This document shows positions 50,788 through 63,989 of a stretch of 64,000 nucleotides of DNA, in pieces. The position numbers and the translations under genes are program-made. The stretch's first letter is position 1. Every line of letters starts with the position of its first letter. A model generated the notes under the pieces. The model had not been told where the DNA came from, searched no databases, and saw only the letters and a list, made by a program, of their open reading frames with translations. Source of the stretch: Osmia lignaria lignaria (lineage: Eukaryota; Arthropoda; Insecta; Hymenoptera; Megachilidae); NCBI RefSeq assembly GCF_051020975.1, contig NW_027478160.1, forward strand, positions 5,292,001 through 5,356,000, in the 5' to 3' direction.

Positions 50788-52719
50788 TTGCAGATTTATC
50801 TCAAGGGAAGGGGCCTGACGGACATATTTCGAGATATTTCTTCTTCTTGTTGTTCTTCTTCTGCACAGCTGAGCTGGAAGTGGCATTTGCAGGTCGCAAT
50901 AGTGCAGAGTTATCTCAAAGAAAGGGGCCACGGTGTTTCTGTATCTCTATTATGTTGGTGCGGCTTCGGAACTTTTAAATATCTCGATATATCTCGAAAA
51001 CTACGCTTCTGATCAAAAAATATCATAGAACGTAAATTGTAGGAAACATTATTCTCTACAAAAAAGGTCTCTTAACATTTTGCCATAGCTCGCTTCGTTT
51101 CCGAGATATTTGCAGATTTATCTCAAGGGAAGGGTCCTGATGGACATATTTCGAGATATTTCTTCTTCTTGTTGTTCTTCTTCTGCACAGCTAAGCTGGA
51201 AGTGGCATTTGCGGCTCGCACTAGTGCAGAGTTATCTCAAAGAAAGGGGCCACGGTGTTTCTGTATCTCTATTATGTTGGTGCGGCTTCGGAACTTTTAA
51301 ATATCTCGATATATCTCGAAAACTACGCTTCTGATCAAAAAATATCATAGAACATAAATTGTAGGAAACATAATTCACTACAAAAAACGTCTCTTAACAT
51401 TTTGCCATAGCGCGCTTCGTTTCCGAGATATTTGCCGATTCAGCTCAAAGGAACGGGCCTGACGGACATATTTCGAGATACTTCTTCTTCTTGTTGTTCT
51501 TCCTCTGCACAGCTAAGCTGGAAGTGGCATTTGCAGCTCGCAATAGTGCAGAGTTATCTCAAAGAAAGGGGCCACGGTGTTTCTGTATCTCTATTATGTT
51601 GGTGCGGCTTCGGAACTTTTAAATATTTCGATATATCTCGAAAACTACGCTTCTGATCAAAAAATATCATAGAACGTAAATTGTAGGAAACATTATTCTC
51701 TACAAAAAAGGGCTCTTAACATTTTGCCATAGCTCGCTTCGTTTCCGAGATATTTGCAGATTTATCTCAAGGGAAGGGGCCTGACGGACATATTTCGAGA
51801 TATTTCTTCTTCTTGTTGTTCTTCTTCTGCACAGCTGAGCTGGAAGTGGCATTTGCAGGTCGCAATAGTGCAGAGTTATCTCAAAGAAAGGGGCCACGGT
51901 GTTTCTGTATCTCTATTATGTTGGTGCGGCTTCGGAACTTTTAAATATCTCGATATATCTCGAAAACTACGCTTCTGATCAAAAAATATCATAGAACGTA
52001 AATTGTAGGAAACATTATTCTCTACAAAAAAGGTCTCTTAACATTTTGCCATAGCTCGCTTCGTTTCCGAGATATTTGCAGATTTATCTCAAGGGAAGGG
52101 TCCTGATGGACATATTTCGAGATATTTCTTCTTCTTGTTGTTCTTCTTCTGCACAGCTAAGCTGGAAGTGGCATTTGCGGCTCGCACTAGTGCAGAGTTA
52201 TCTCAAAGAAAGGGGCCACGGTGTTTCTGTATCTCTATTATGTTGGTGCGGCTTCGGAACTTTTAAATATCTCGATATATCTCGAAAACTACGCTTCTGA
52301 TCAAAAAATATCATAGAACATAAATTGTAGGAAACATAATTCACTACAAAAAACGTCTCTTAACATTTTGCCATAGCGCGCTTCGTTTCCGAGATATTTG
52401 CCGATTCAGCTCAAAGGAACGGGCCTGACGGACATATTTCGAGATACTTCTTCTTCTTGTTGTTCTTCCTCTGCACAGCTAAGCTGGAAGTGGCATTTGC
52501 AGCTCGCAATAGTGCAGAGTTATCTCAAAGAAAGGGGCCACGGTGTTTCTGTATCTCTATTATGTTGGTGCGGCTTCGGAACTTTTAAATATTTCGATAT
52601 ATCTCGAAAACTACGCTTCTGATCAAAAAATATCATAGAACGTAAATTGTAGGAAACATTATTCTCTACAAAAAAGGGCTCTTAACATTTTGCCATAGCT
52701 CGCTTCGTTTCCGAGATAT
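50788..52719 (+). repeat. Tandem trimer HOR (2 x 966 bp)
   Basis: Copies are 50788-51753 and 51754-52719. Unit order: CAGCTGAGCTGG with GCAGGTCGC; GGGTCCTGATGG with CGGCTCGCACTAG; TTGCCGATTCAG with ATATTTCGATAT and AAGGGCTC. The GCAGGTCGC and GATGGACAT pair recurs without the third unit at 53686, 54974, 57228 and 60448. Confidence 0.85.
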
Positions 52720-54651
52720 TTGCAGATTTATCTCAAGGGAAGGGTCCTGATGGACATATTTCGAGATATTTCTTCTTCTTGTTGTTCTTCTTCTGCACAG
52801 CTAAACTGGAAGTGGCATTTCCAGCTCGCAATCGTGCAGAGTTATCTCAAAGAAAGGGGCCACGGTGTTTCTGTATCTCTATTATGTTGGTGCGGCTTCG
52901 GAACTTTTAAATATCTCGATATATCTCGAAAACCACGCTTCTGATCAAAAAATATCATAGAACATAAATTGTAGGAAACTTAATTCTCTACAAAAAAGGT
53001 CTCTTAACATTTTGCCATAGCTCGCTTCGTTTCCGAGATATTTGCAGATTTATCTCAAGGGAAGGGGCCTGACGGACATATTTCGAGATATTTCTTCTTC
53101 TTGTTGTTCTTCTTCTGCACAGCTAAGCTGGAAGTGGCATTTGCGGCTCGCACTAGTGCAGAGTTATCTCAAAGAAAGGGGCCACGGTGTTTCTGTATCT
53201 CTATTATGTTGGTGCGGCTTCGGAACTTTTAAATATCTCGATATATCTCGAAAACTACGCTTCTGATCAAAAAATATGATAGAACATAAATTGTAGGAAA
53301 CATAATTCTCTACAAAAAACGTCTCTCAACATTTTGCCATAGCTCGCTTCGTTTCCGAGATATTTGCAGATTCAGCTCAAAGGAACGGGCCTGACGGACA
53401 TATTTCGAGATACTTCTTCTTCTTGTTGTTCTTCCTCTGCACAGCTAAGCTGGAAGTGGCATTTGCAGCTCGCAATAGTGCAGAGTTATCTCAAAGAAAG
53501 GGGCCACGGTGTTTCTGTATCTCTATTATGTTGGTGCGGCTTCGGAACTTTTAAATATCTTGATATATCTCGAGAACTACGCATCTGATCAAAAAATATC
53601 ATAGAACATAAAAAGTAGGAAACTTAATTCTCTACAAAAAAGGTCTCTTAACATTTTGCCATAGCTCGCTTCGTTTCCGAGATATTTGCAGATTTATCTC
53701 AAGGGAAGGGGCCTGACGGACATATTTCGAGATATTTCTTCTTCTTGTTGTTCTTCTTCTGCACAGCTGAGCTGGAAGTGGCATTTGCAGGTCGCAATAG
53801 TGCAGAGTTATCTCAAAGAAAGGGGCCACGGTGTTTCTGTATCTCTATTATGTTGGTGCGGCTTCGGAACTTTTAAATATCTCGATATATCCCGAAAACT
53901 ACGCTTCTGATCAAAAAATATCATAGAACGTAAATTGTAGGAAACATTATTCTCTACAAAAAAGGTCTCTTAACATTTTGCCATAGCTCGCTTCGTTTCC
54001 GAGATATTTGCAGATTTATCTCAAGGGAAGGGTCCTGATGGACATATTTCGAGATATTTCTTCTTCTTGTTGTTCTTCTTCTGCACAGCTAAGCTGGAAG
54101 TGGCATTTGCGGCTCGCACTAGTGCAGAGTTATCTCAAAGAAAGGGGCCACGGTGTTTCTGTATCTCTATTATGTTGGTGCGGCTTCGGAACTTTTAAAT
54201 ATCTTGATATATCTCGAGAACTACGCCTCTGATCGAAAAATATCATAGAACATAAAAAGTAGGAAACTTAATTCTCTACAAAAAAGGTCTCTTAACATTT
54301 TGCCATAGCTCGCTTCGTTTCCGAGATATTTGCAGATTTATCTCAAGGGAAGGGGCCTGACGGACATATTTCGAGATACTTCTTCTTCTTGTTGTTCTTC
54401 TTCTGCACAGCTAAGCTGGAAGTGGCATTTGCGGCTCGCACTAGTGCAGAGTTATCTCAAAGAAAGGGGCCACGGTGTTTCTGTATCTCTATTATGTTGG
54501 TGCGGCTTCGGAACTTTTAAATATCTCGATATATCTCGAAAACTACGCTTCTGATCAAAAAATATCATAGAACATAAATTGTAGGAAACATAATTCTCTA
54601 CAAAAAACGTCTCTCAACATTTTGCCATAGCTCGCTTCGTTTCCGAGATAT
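52398..54651 (+). repeat. 7-monomer block, copy A of an 11-unit-offset duplication
   Basis: Seven units match 55940-58193, 3542 bp downstream. Shared marks include TTGCCGATTCAG; GAAAACCACGC; AATATGATAGAAC; ACGTCTCTCAAC; CAGCTGAGCTGG with ATATCCCGAAAAC; GATGGACAT with GCCTCTGATCG; GAGATACTTC with CACTAG. The match breaks in the tail of the seventh unit (ATAAATTGTAGG against ATAAAAAGTAGG). Confidence 0.86.
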
Positions 54652-55939
54652 TTGCAGATTCAGCTCAAAGGAACGGGCCTGACGGACATATTTCGAGATA
54701 CTTGTTCTTCTTGTTGTTCTTCCTCTGCACAGCTAAGCTGGAAGTGGCATTTGCAGCTCGCAATAGTGCAGAGTTATCTCAAAGAAAGGGGCCACGGTGT
54801 TTCTGTATCTCTATTATGTTGGTGCGGCTTCGGAACTTTTAAATATCTTGATATATCTCGAGAACTACGCATCTGATCAAAAAATATCATAGAACATAAA
54901 AAGTAGGAAACTTAATTCTCTACAAAAATGGTCTCTTAACATTTTGCCATAGCTCGCTTCGTTTCCGAGATATTTGCAGATTTATCTCAAGGGAAGGGGC
55001 CTGACGGACATATTTCGAGATATTTCTTCTTCTTGTTGTTCTTCTTCTGCACAGCTGAGCTGGAAGTGGCATTTGCAGGTCGCAATAGTGCAGAGTTATC
55101 TCAAAGAAAGGGGCCACGGTGTTTCTGTATCTCTATTATGTTGGTGCGGCTTCGGAACTTTTAAATATCTCGATATATCTCGAAAACTACGCTTCTGATC
55201 AAAAAATATCATAGAACGTAAAATGTAGGAAACATTATTCTCTACAAAAAAGGTCTCTTAACATTTTGCCATAGCTCGCTTCGTTTCCGAGATATTTGCA
55301 GATTTATCTCAAGGGAAGGGTCCTGATGGACATATTTCGAGATATTTCTTCTTCTTGTTGTTCTTCTTCTGCACAGCTAAGCTGGAAGTGGCATTTGCGG
55401 CTCGCACTAGTGCAGAGTTATCTCAAAGAAAGGGGCCACGGTGTTTCTGTATCTCTATTATGTTGGTGCGGCTTCGGAACTTTTAAATATCTTGATATAT
55501 CTCGAGAACTACGCCTCTGATCGAAAAATATCATAGAACATAAAAAGTAGGAAACTTAATTCTCTACAAAAAAGGTCTCTTAACATTTTGCCATAGCTCG
55601 CTTCGTTTCCGAGATATTTGCAGATTTATCTCAAGGGAAGGGGCCTGACGGACATATTTCGAGATATTTCTTCTTCTTGTTGTTCTTCTTCTGCACAGCT
55701 AAGCTGGAAGTGGCATTTGCGGCTCGCACTAGTGCAGAGTTATCTCAAAGAAAGGAGCCACGGTGTTTCTGTATCTCTATTATGTTGGTGCGGCTTCGGA
55801 ACTTTTAAATATCTCGATATATCTCGAAAACTACGCTTCTGATCAAAAAATATCATAGAACATAAATTGTAGGAAACATAATTCACTACAAAAAACGTCT
55901 CTTAACATTTTGCCATAGCGCGCTTCGTTTCCGAGATAT

Positions 55940-58193
55940 TTGCCGATTCAGCTCAAAGGAACGGGCCTGACGGACATATTTCGAGATACTTCTTCTTCTT
56001 GTTGTTCTTCCTCTGCACAGCTAAGCTGGAAGTGGCATTTGCAGCTCGCAATAGTGCAGAGTTATCTCAAAGAAAGGGGCCACGGTGTTTCTGTATCTCT
56101 ATTATGTTGGTGCGGCTTCGGAACTTTTAAATATTTCGATATATCTCGAAAACTACGCTTCTGATCAAAAAATATCATAGAACGTAAATTGTAGGAAACA
56201 TTATTCTCTACAAAAAAGGGCTCTTAACATTTTGCCATAGCTCGCTTCGTTTCCGAGATATTTGCAGATTTATCTCAAGGGAAGGGTCCTGATGGACATA
56301 TTTCGAGATATTTCTTCTTCTTGTTGTTCTTCTTCTGCACAGCTAAACTGGAAGTGGCATTTCCAGCTCGCAATCGTGCAGAGTTATCTCAAAGAAAGGG
56401 GCCACGGTGTTTCTGTATCTCTATTATGTTGGTGCGGCTTCGGAACTTTTAAATATCTCGATATATCTCGAAAACCACGCTTCTGATCAAAAAATATCAT
56501 AGAACATAAATTGTAGGAAACTTAATTCTCTACAAAAAAGGTCTCTTAACATTTTGCCATAGCTCGCTTCGTTTCCGAGATATTTGCAGATTTATCTCAA
56601 GGGAAGGGGCCTGACGGACATATTTCGAGATATTTCTTCTTCTTGTTGTTCTTCTTCTGCACAGCTAAGCTGGAAGTGGCATTTGCGGCTCGCACTAGTG
56701 CAGAGTTATCTCAAAGAAAGGGGCCACGGTGTTTCTGTATCTCTATTATGTTGGTGCGGCTTCGGAACTTTTAAATATCTCGATATATCTCGAAAACTAC
56801 GCTTCTGATCAAAAAATATGATAGAACATAAATTGTAGGAAACATAATTCTCTACAAAAAACGTCTCTCAACATTTTGCCATAGCTCGCTTCGTTTCCGA
56901 GATATTTGCAGATTCAGCTCAAAGGAACGGGCCTGACGGACATATTTCGAGATACTTCTTCTTCTTGTTGTTCTTCCTCTGCACAGCTAAGCTGGAAGTG
57001 GCATTTGCAGCTCGCAATAGTGCAGAGTTATCTCAAAGAAAGGGGCCACGGTGTTTCTGTATCTCTATTATGTTGGTGCGGCTTCGGAACTTTTAAATAT
57101 CTTGATATATCTCGAGAACTACGCATCTGATCAAAAAATATCATAGAACATAAAAAGTAGGAAACTTAATTCTCTACAAAAAAGGTCTCTTAACATTTTG
57201 CCATAGCTCGCTTCGTTTCCGAGATATTTGCAGATTTATCTCAAGGGAAGGGGCCTGACGGACATATTTCGAGATATTTCTTCTTCTTGTTGTTCTTCTT
57301 CTGCACAGCTGAGCTGGAAGTGGCATTTGCAGGTCGCAATAGTGCAGAGTTATCTCAAAGAAAGGGGCCACGGTGTTTCTGTATCTCTATTATGTTGGTG
57401 CGGCTTCGGAACTTTTAAATATCTCGATATATCCCGAAAACTACGCTTCTGATCAAAAAATATCATAGAACGTAAATTGTAGGAAACATTATTCTCTACA
57501 AAAAAGGTCTCTTAACATTTTGCCATAGCTCGCTTCGTTTCCGAGATATTTGCAGATTTATCTCAAGGGAAGGGTCCTGATGGACATATTTCGAGATATT
57601 TCTTCTTCTTGTTGTTCTTCTTCTGCACAGCTAAGCTGGAAGTGGCATTTGCGGCTCGCACTAGTGCAGAGTTATCTCAAAGAAAGGGGCCACGGTGTTT
57701 CTGTATCTCTATTATGTTGGTGCGGCTTCGGAACTTTTAAATATCTTGATATATCTCGAGAACTACGCCTCTGATCGAAAAATATCATAGAACATAAAAA
57801 GTAGGAAACTTAATTCTCTACAAAAAAGGTCTCTTAACATTTTGCCATAGCTCGCTTCGTTTCCGAGATATTTGCAGATTTATCTCAAGGGAAGGGGCCT
57901 GACGGACATATTTCGAGATACTTCTTCTTCTTGTTGTTCTTCTTCTGCACAGCTAAGCTGGAAGTGGCATTTGCGGCTCGCACTAGTGCAGAGTTATCTC
58001 AAAGAAAGGGGCCACGGTGTTTCTGTATCTCTATTATGTTGGTGCGGCTTCGGAACTTTTAAATATCTCGATATATCTCGAAAACTACGCTTCTGATCAA
58101 AAAATATCATAGAACATAAAAAGTAGGAAACTTAATTCTCTACAAAAAAGGTCTCTTAACATTTTGCCATAGCTCGCTTCGTTTCCGAGATAT
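55940..58193 (+). repeat. 7-monomer block, copy B of the 11-unit-offset duplication
   Basis: Partner of 52398-54651. The rare ATATCCCGAAAAC change is present in both (about 53890 and 57432) and nowhere else I noticed, which supports direct copying. The seventh unit (57872) is shared with the 33-unit duplication that follows. Confidence 0.86.
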
Positions 58194-60125
58194 TTGCAGA
58201 TATATCTCAAGGGAAGGGGCCTGACGGACATATTTCGAGATATTTCTTCTTCTTGTTGTTCTTCTTCTGCACAGCTAAGCTGGAAGTGGCATTTGCAGCT
58301 CGCAATAGTGCAGAGTTATCTCAAAGAAAGGGGCCACGGTGTTTCTGTATCTCTATTATGTTGGTGCGGCTTCGGAACCTTTAAATATCTTGATATATCT
58401 CGAGAACTACGCATCTGATCAAAAAATATCATAGAACATAAAAAGTAGGAAACTTAATTCTCTACAAAAAAGGTCTCTTAACATTTTGCCATAGCTCGCT
58501 TCGTTTCCGAGATATTTGCAGATTTATCTCAAGGGAAGGGGCCTGACGGACATATTTCGAGATATTTCTTCTTCTCGTTGTTCTTCTTCTGCACAGCTAA
58601 GCTGTAAGTGGCATTTGCGGCTCGCGCTAGTGCAGAGTTATCTCAAAGAAAGGGGCCACGGTGTTTCTGTATCTCTATTATGTTGGTGCGGCTTCGGAAC
58701 TTTTAAATATCTTGATATATCTCGAGAACTACGCATCTGATCAAAAAATATCATAGGACATAAAAAGTAGGAAACTTAATTCTCTACAAAAAAGATCTCT
58801 TAACATTTTGCCATAGCTCGCTTCGTTTCCGAGATATTTGCAGATTCAGCTCAAAGGAACGGGCCTGACGGACATATTTCGAGATACTTCTTCTTCTTGT
58901 TGTTCTTCCTCTGCACAGCTAAGCTGGAAGTGGCATTTGCAGCTCGCAATAGTGCAGAGTTATCTCAAAGAAAGGGGCCACGGTGTTTCTGTATCTCTAT
59001 TATGTTGGTGCTGCTTCGGAACTTTTAAATATCTTGATATATCTCGAGAACTACGCATCTGATCAAAAAATATCATAGAACATGAAAAGTAGGAAACTTA
59101 ATTCTCTACAAAAAAGGTCTCTTAACATTTTGCCATAGCTCTCTTCGTTTCCGAGATATTTGCAGATTTATCTCAAGGGAAGGGGCCTGACGGACATATT
59201 TCGAGATATTTCTTCTTCTTGTTGTTCTTCTTCTGCACAGCTAAATTGGAAGTGGCATTTCCAGCTCGCAATCGTGCAGAGTTATCTCAAAGAAAGGGGC
59301 CACGGTGTTTCTGTATCTCTATTATGTTGGTGCGGCTTCGGAACTTTTAAATATCTTGATATATCTCGAGAACTACGCCTCTGATCGAAAAATATCATAG
59401 AACATAAAAAGTAGGAAACTTAATTCTCTACAAAAAAGGTCTCTTAAGATTTTGCCATAGCTCGCTTCGTTTCCGAGATATTTGCAGATTTATCTCAAGG
59501 GAAGGGGCCTGACGGACATATTTCGAGATATTTCTTCTTCTTGTTGTTCTTCTTCTGCACAGCTAAGCTGGAAGTGGCATTTGCGGCTCGCACTAGTGCA
59601 GAGTTATCTCAAAGAAAGGAGCCACGGTGTTTCTGTATCTCTATTATGTTGGTGCGGCTTCGGAACTTTTAAATATCTCGATATATCTCGAAAACTACGC
59701 TTCTGATCAAAAAATATCATAGAACATAAATTGTAGGAAACATAATTCACTACAAAAAACGTCTCTTAACATTTTGCCATAGCGCGCTTCGTTTCCGAGA
59801 TATTTGCCGATTCAGCTCAAAGGAACGGGCCTGACGGACATATTTCGAGATACTTCTTCTTCTTGTTGTTCTTCCTCTGCACAGCTAAGCTGGAAGTGGC
59901 ATTTGCAGCTCGCAATAGTGCAGAGTTATCTCAAAGAAAGGGGCCACGGTGTTTCTGTATCTCTATTATGTTGGTGCGGCTTCGGAACTTTTAAATATCT
60001 TGATATATCTCGAGAACTACGCATCTGATCAAAAAATATCATAGAGCATAAAAAGTAGGAAACTTAATTCTCTACAAAAAAGGTCTCTTAACATTTTGCC
60101 ATAGCTCGCTTCGTTCCCGAGATAT
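57872..60125 (+). repeat. 7-monomer block, second copy (33-unit offset)
   Basis: Partner of 47246-49499. It ends with the same TTCGTTCCCGAG variant just before 60126, after which the copies differ (GCAGATTTA against GCAGATATA). That places one breakpoint near a monomer start. Its first unit, 57872, also belongs to the 11-unit-offset duplication, so two events overlap here. Confidence 0.85.
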
Positions 60126-61413
60126 TTGCAGATTTATCTCAAGGGAAGGGGCCTGACGGACATATTTCGAGATATTTCTTCTTCTTGTTGTTCTTCTTCT
60201 GCACAGCTAAGCTGGAAGTGGCATTTGCGGCTCGCACTAGTGCAGAGTTATCTCAAAGAAAGGGGCCACGGTGTTTCTGTATCTCTATTATGTTGGTGCG
60301 GCTTCGGAACTTTTAAATATCTCGATATATCTCGAAAACTACGCTTCTGATCAAAAAATATCATAGAACCTAAATTGTAGGAAACATAATTCTCTACAAA
60401 AAAGGTCTCTTAACATTTTGCCATAGCTCGCTTCGTTTCCGAGATATTTGCAGATTTATCTCAAGGGAAGGGGCCTGACGGACATATTTCGAGATATTTC
60501 TTCTTCTTGTTGTTCTTCTTCTGCACAGCTGAGCTGGAAGTGGCATTTGCAGGTCGCAATAGTGCAGAGTTATCTCAAAGAAAGGGGCCACGGTGTTTCT
60601 GTATCTCTATTATGTTCGTGCGGCTTCGGAACTTTTAAATATCTCGATATATCTCGAAAACTACGCTTCTGATCAAAAAATATCATAGAACGTAAATTGT
60701 AGGAAACATTATTCTCTACAAAAAAGGTCTCTTAACATTTTGCCATAGCTCGCTTCGTTTCCGAGATATTTGCAGATTTATCTCAAGGGAAGGGTCCTGA
60801 TGGACATATTTCGAGATATTTCTTCTTCTTGTTGTTCTTCTTCTGCACAGCTAAGCTGGAAGTGGCATTTGCGGCTCGCACTAGTGCAGAGTTATCTCAA
60901 AGAAAGGGGCCACGGTGTTTCTGTATCTGTATTATGTTGGTGCGGCTTCGGAACTTTTAAATATCTCGATATATCTCGAGAACTACGCATCTGATCAAAA
61001 AATATCATAGAACATAAAAAGTAGGAAACTTAATTCTCTACAAAAAAGGTCTCTTAACATTTTGCCATAGCTCGCTTCGTTTCCGAGATATTTGCAGATT
61101 TATCTCAAGGGAAGGGGCCTGACGGACATATTTCGAGATATTTCTTCTTCTTGTTGTTCTTCTTCTGCACAGCTGAGCTGGAAGTGGCATTTGCAGGTCG
61201 CAATAGTGCAGAGTTATCTCAAAGAAAGGGGCCACGGTGTTTCTGTATCTCTATTATGTTGGTGCGGCTTCGGAACTTTTAAATATCTCGATATATCTCG
61301 AAAACTACGCTTCAGATCAAAAAATATCATAGAACGTAAATTGTAGGAAACATTATTCTCTACAAAAAACGTCTCTTAACATTTTGCCATAGCTCGCTTC
61401 GTTTCCGAGATAT

Positions 61414-62379
61414 TTGCAGATTTATCTCAAGGGAAGGGTCCTGATGGACATATTTCGAGATATTTCTTCTTCTTGTTGTTCTTCTTCTGCACAGCTAAAC
61501 TGGAAGTGGCATTTCCAGCTCGCAATCGTGCAGAGTTATCTCAAAGAAAGGGGCCACGGTGTTTCTGTATCTCTATTATGTTGGTGCGGCTTCGGAACTT
61601 TTAAATATCTCGATATATCTCGAAAACCACGCTTCTGATCAAAAAATATCATAGAACATAAATTGTAGGAAACTTAATTCTCTACAAAAAAGGTCTCTTA
61701 ACATTTTGCCATAGCTCGCTTCGTTTCCGAGATATTTGCAGATTTATCTCAAGGGAAGGGGCCTGACGGACATATTTCGAGATATTTCTTCTTCTTGTTG
61801 TTCTTCTTCTGCACAGCTAAGCTGGAAGTGGCATTTGCGGCTCGCACTAGTGCAGAGTTATCTCAAAGAAAGGGGCCACGGTGTTTCTGTATCTCTATTA
61901 TGTTGGTGCGGCTTCGGAACTTTTAAATATCTCGATATATCTCGAAAACTACGCTTCTGATCAAAAAATATGATAGAACATAAATTGTAGGAAACATAAT
62001 TCTCTACAAAAAACGTCTCTCAACATTTTGCCATAGCTCGCTTCGTTTCCGAGATATTTGCAGATTCAGCTCAAAGGAACGGGCCTGACGGACATATTTC
62101 GAGATACTTCTTCTTCTTGTTGTTCTTCCTCTGCACAGCTAAGCTGGAAGTGGCATTTGCAGCTCGCAATAGTGCAGAGTTATCTCAAAGAAAGGGGCCA
62201 CGGTGTTTCTGTATCTCTATTATGTTGGTGCGGCTTCGGAACTTTTAAATATCTTGATATATCTCGAGAACTACGCATCTGATCAAAAAATATCATAGAA
62301 CATAAAAAGTAGGAAACTTAATTCTCTACAAAAAATGTCTCTTAACATTTTGCCATAGCTCGCTTCGTTCCCGAGATAT
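61414..62379 (+). repeat. Trimer module KPRF-type, GATAGAAC-type, QIQ-type (one of five copies)
   Basis: Unit order: GGGTCCTGATGG with AATCGTGCAG and GAAAACCACGC; CACTAG with AATATGATAGAAC; ATTCAGCTCAAAGGAACGGG. The same three units stand in the same order at 49822, 52720, 56262 and 63024. Spacings between copies are 9, 11, 16 and 5 units, so the module was dispersed inside the array and not tandemly amplified as such. Confidence 0.8.
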
Positions 62380-63989
62380 TTGCAGATTTATCTCAAGGGA
62401 AGGGGCCTGACGGACATATTTCGAGATATTTCTTCTTCTTGTTGTTCTTCTTCTGCACAGCTAAGCTGGAAGTGGCATTTGCGGCTCGCACTAGTGCAGA
62501 GTTATCTCAAAGAAAGGGGCCACGGTGTTTCTGTATCTCTATTATGTTGGTGCGGCTTCGGAACTTTTAAATATCTCGATATATCTCGAAAACCACGCTT
62601 CTGATCAAAAAATATCATAGAAGATAAATTGTAGGAAACTTAATTCTCTACAAAAAAGGTCTCCTAACATTTTGCCATAGCTCGCTTCGTTTCCGAGATA
62701 TTTGCAGATTTATCTCAAGGGAAGGGGCCTGACGGACATATTTCGAGATATTTCTTCTTCTTGTTGTTCTTCTTCTGCACAGCTAAGCTGGAAGTGGCAT
62801 TTGCGGCTCGCACTAGTGCAGAGTTATCTCAAAGAAAGGGGCCACGGTGTTTCTGTATCTCTATTATGTTGGTGCGGCTTCGGAACTTTTAAATATTTCG
62901 ATATATCTCGAAAACTACGCTTCTGATCAAAAAATATCATAGAACGTAAATTGTAGGAAACATTATTCTCTACAAAAAAGGGCTCTTAACATTTTGCCAT
63001 AGCTCGCTTCGTTTCCGAGATATTTGCAGATTTATCTCAAGGGAAGGGTCCTGATGGACATATTTCGAGATATTTCTTCTTCTTGTTGTTCTTCTTCTGC
63101 ACAGCTAAACTGGAAGTGGCATTTCCAGCTCGCAATCGTGCAGAGTTATCTCAAAGAAAGGGGCCACGGTCTTTCTGTATCTCTATTATGTTGGTGCGGC
63201 TTCGGAACTTTTAAATATCTCGATATATCTCGAAAACCACGCTTCTGATCAAAAAATATCATAGAAGATAAATTGTAGGAAACTTAATTCTCTACAAAAA
63301 AGGTCTCCTAACATTTTGCCATAGCTCGCTTCGTTTCCGAGATATTTGCAGATTTATCTCAAGGGAAGGGGCCTGTCGGACATATTTCGAGATATTTCTT
63401 CTTCTTGTTGTTCTTCTTCTGCACAGCTAAGCTGGAAGTGGCATTTGCGGCTCGCACTAGTGCAGAGTTATCTCAAAGAAAGGGGCCACGGTGTTTCTGT
63501 ATCTCTATTATGTTGGTGCGGCTTCGGAACTTTTAAATATCTCGATATATCTCGAAAACTACGCTTCTGATCAAAAAATATGATAGAACATAAATTGTAG
63601 GAAACATAATTCTCTACAAAAAACGTCTCTTAACATTTTGCCATAGCTCGCTTCGTTTCCGAGATATTTGCAGATTCAGCTCAAAGGAACGGGCCTGACG
63701 GACATATTTCGAGATACTTCTTCTTCTTGTTGTTCTTCCTCTGCACAGCTAAGCTGGAAGTGGCATTTGCAGCTCGCAATAGTGCAGAGTTATCTCAAAG
63801 AAAGGGGCCACGGTGTTTCTGTATCTCTATTATGTTGGTGCGGCTTCGGAACTTTTAAATATCTTGATATATCTCGAGAACTACGCATCTGATCAAAAAA
63901 TATCATGGAACATAAAAAGTAGGAAACTTAATTCTCTACAAAAAAGGTCTCTTAACATTTTGCCATAGCTCGCTTCGTTTCCGAGATAT

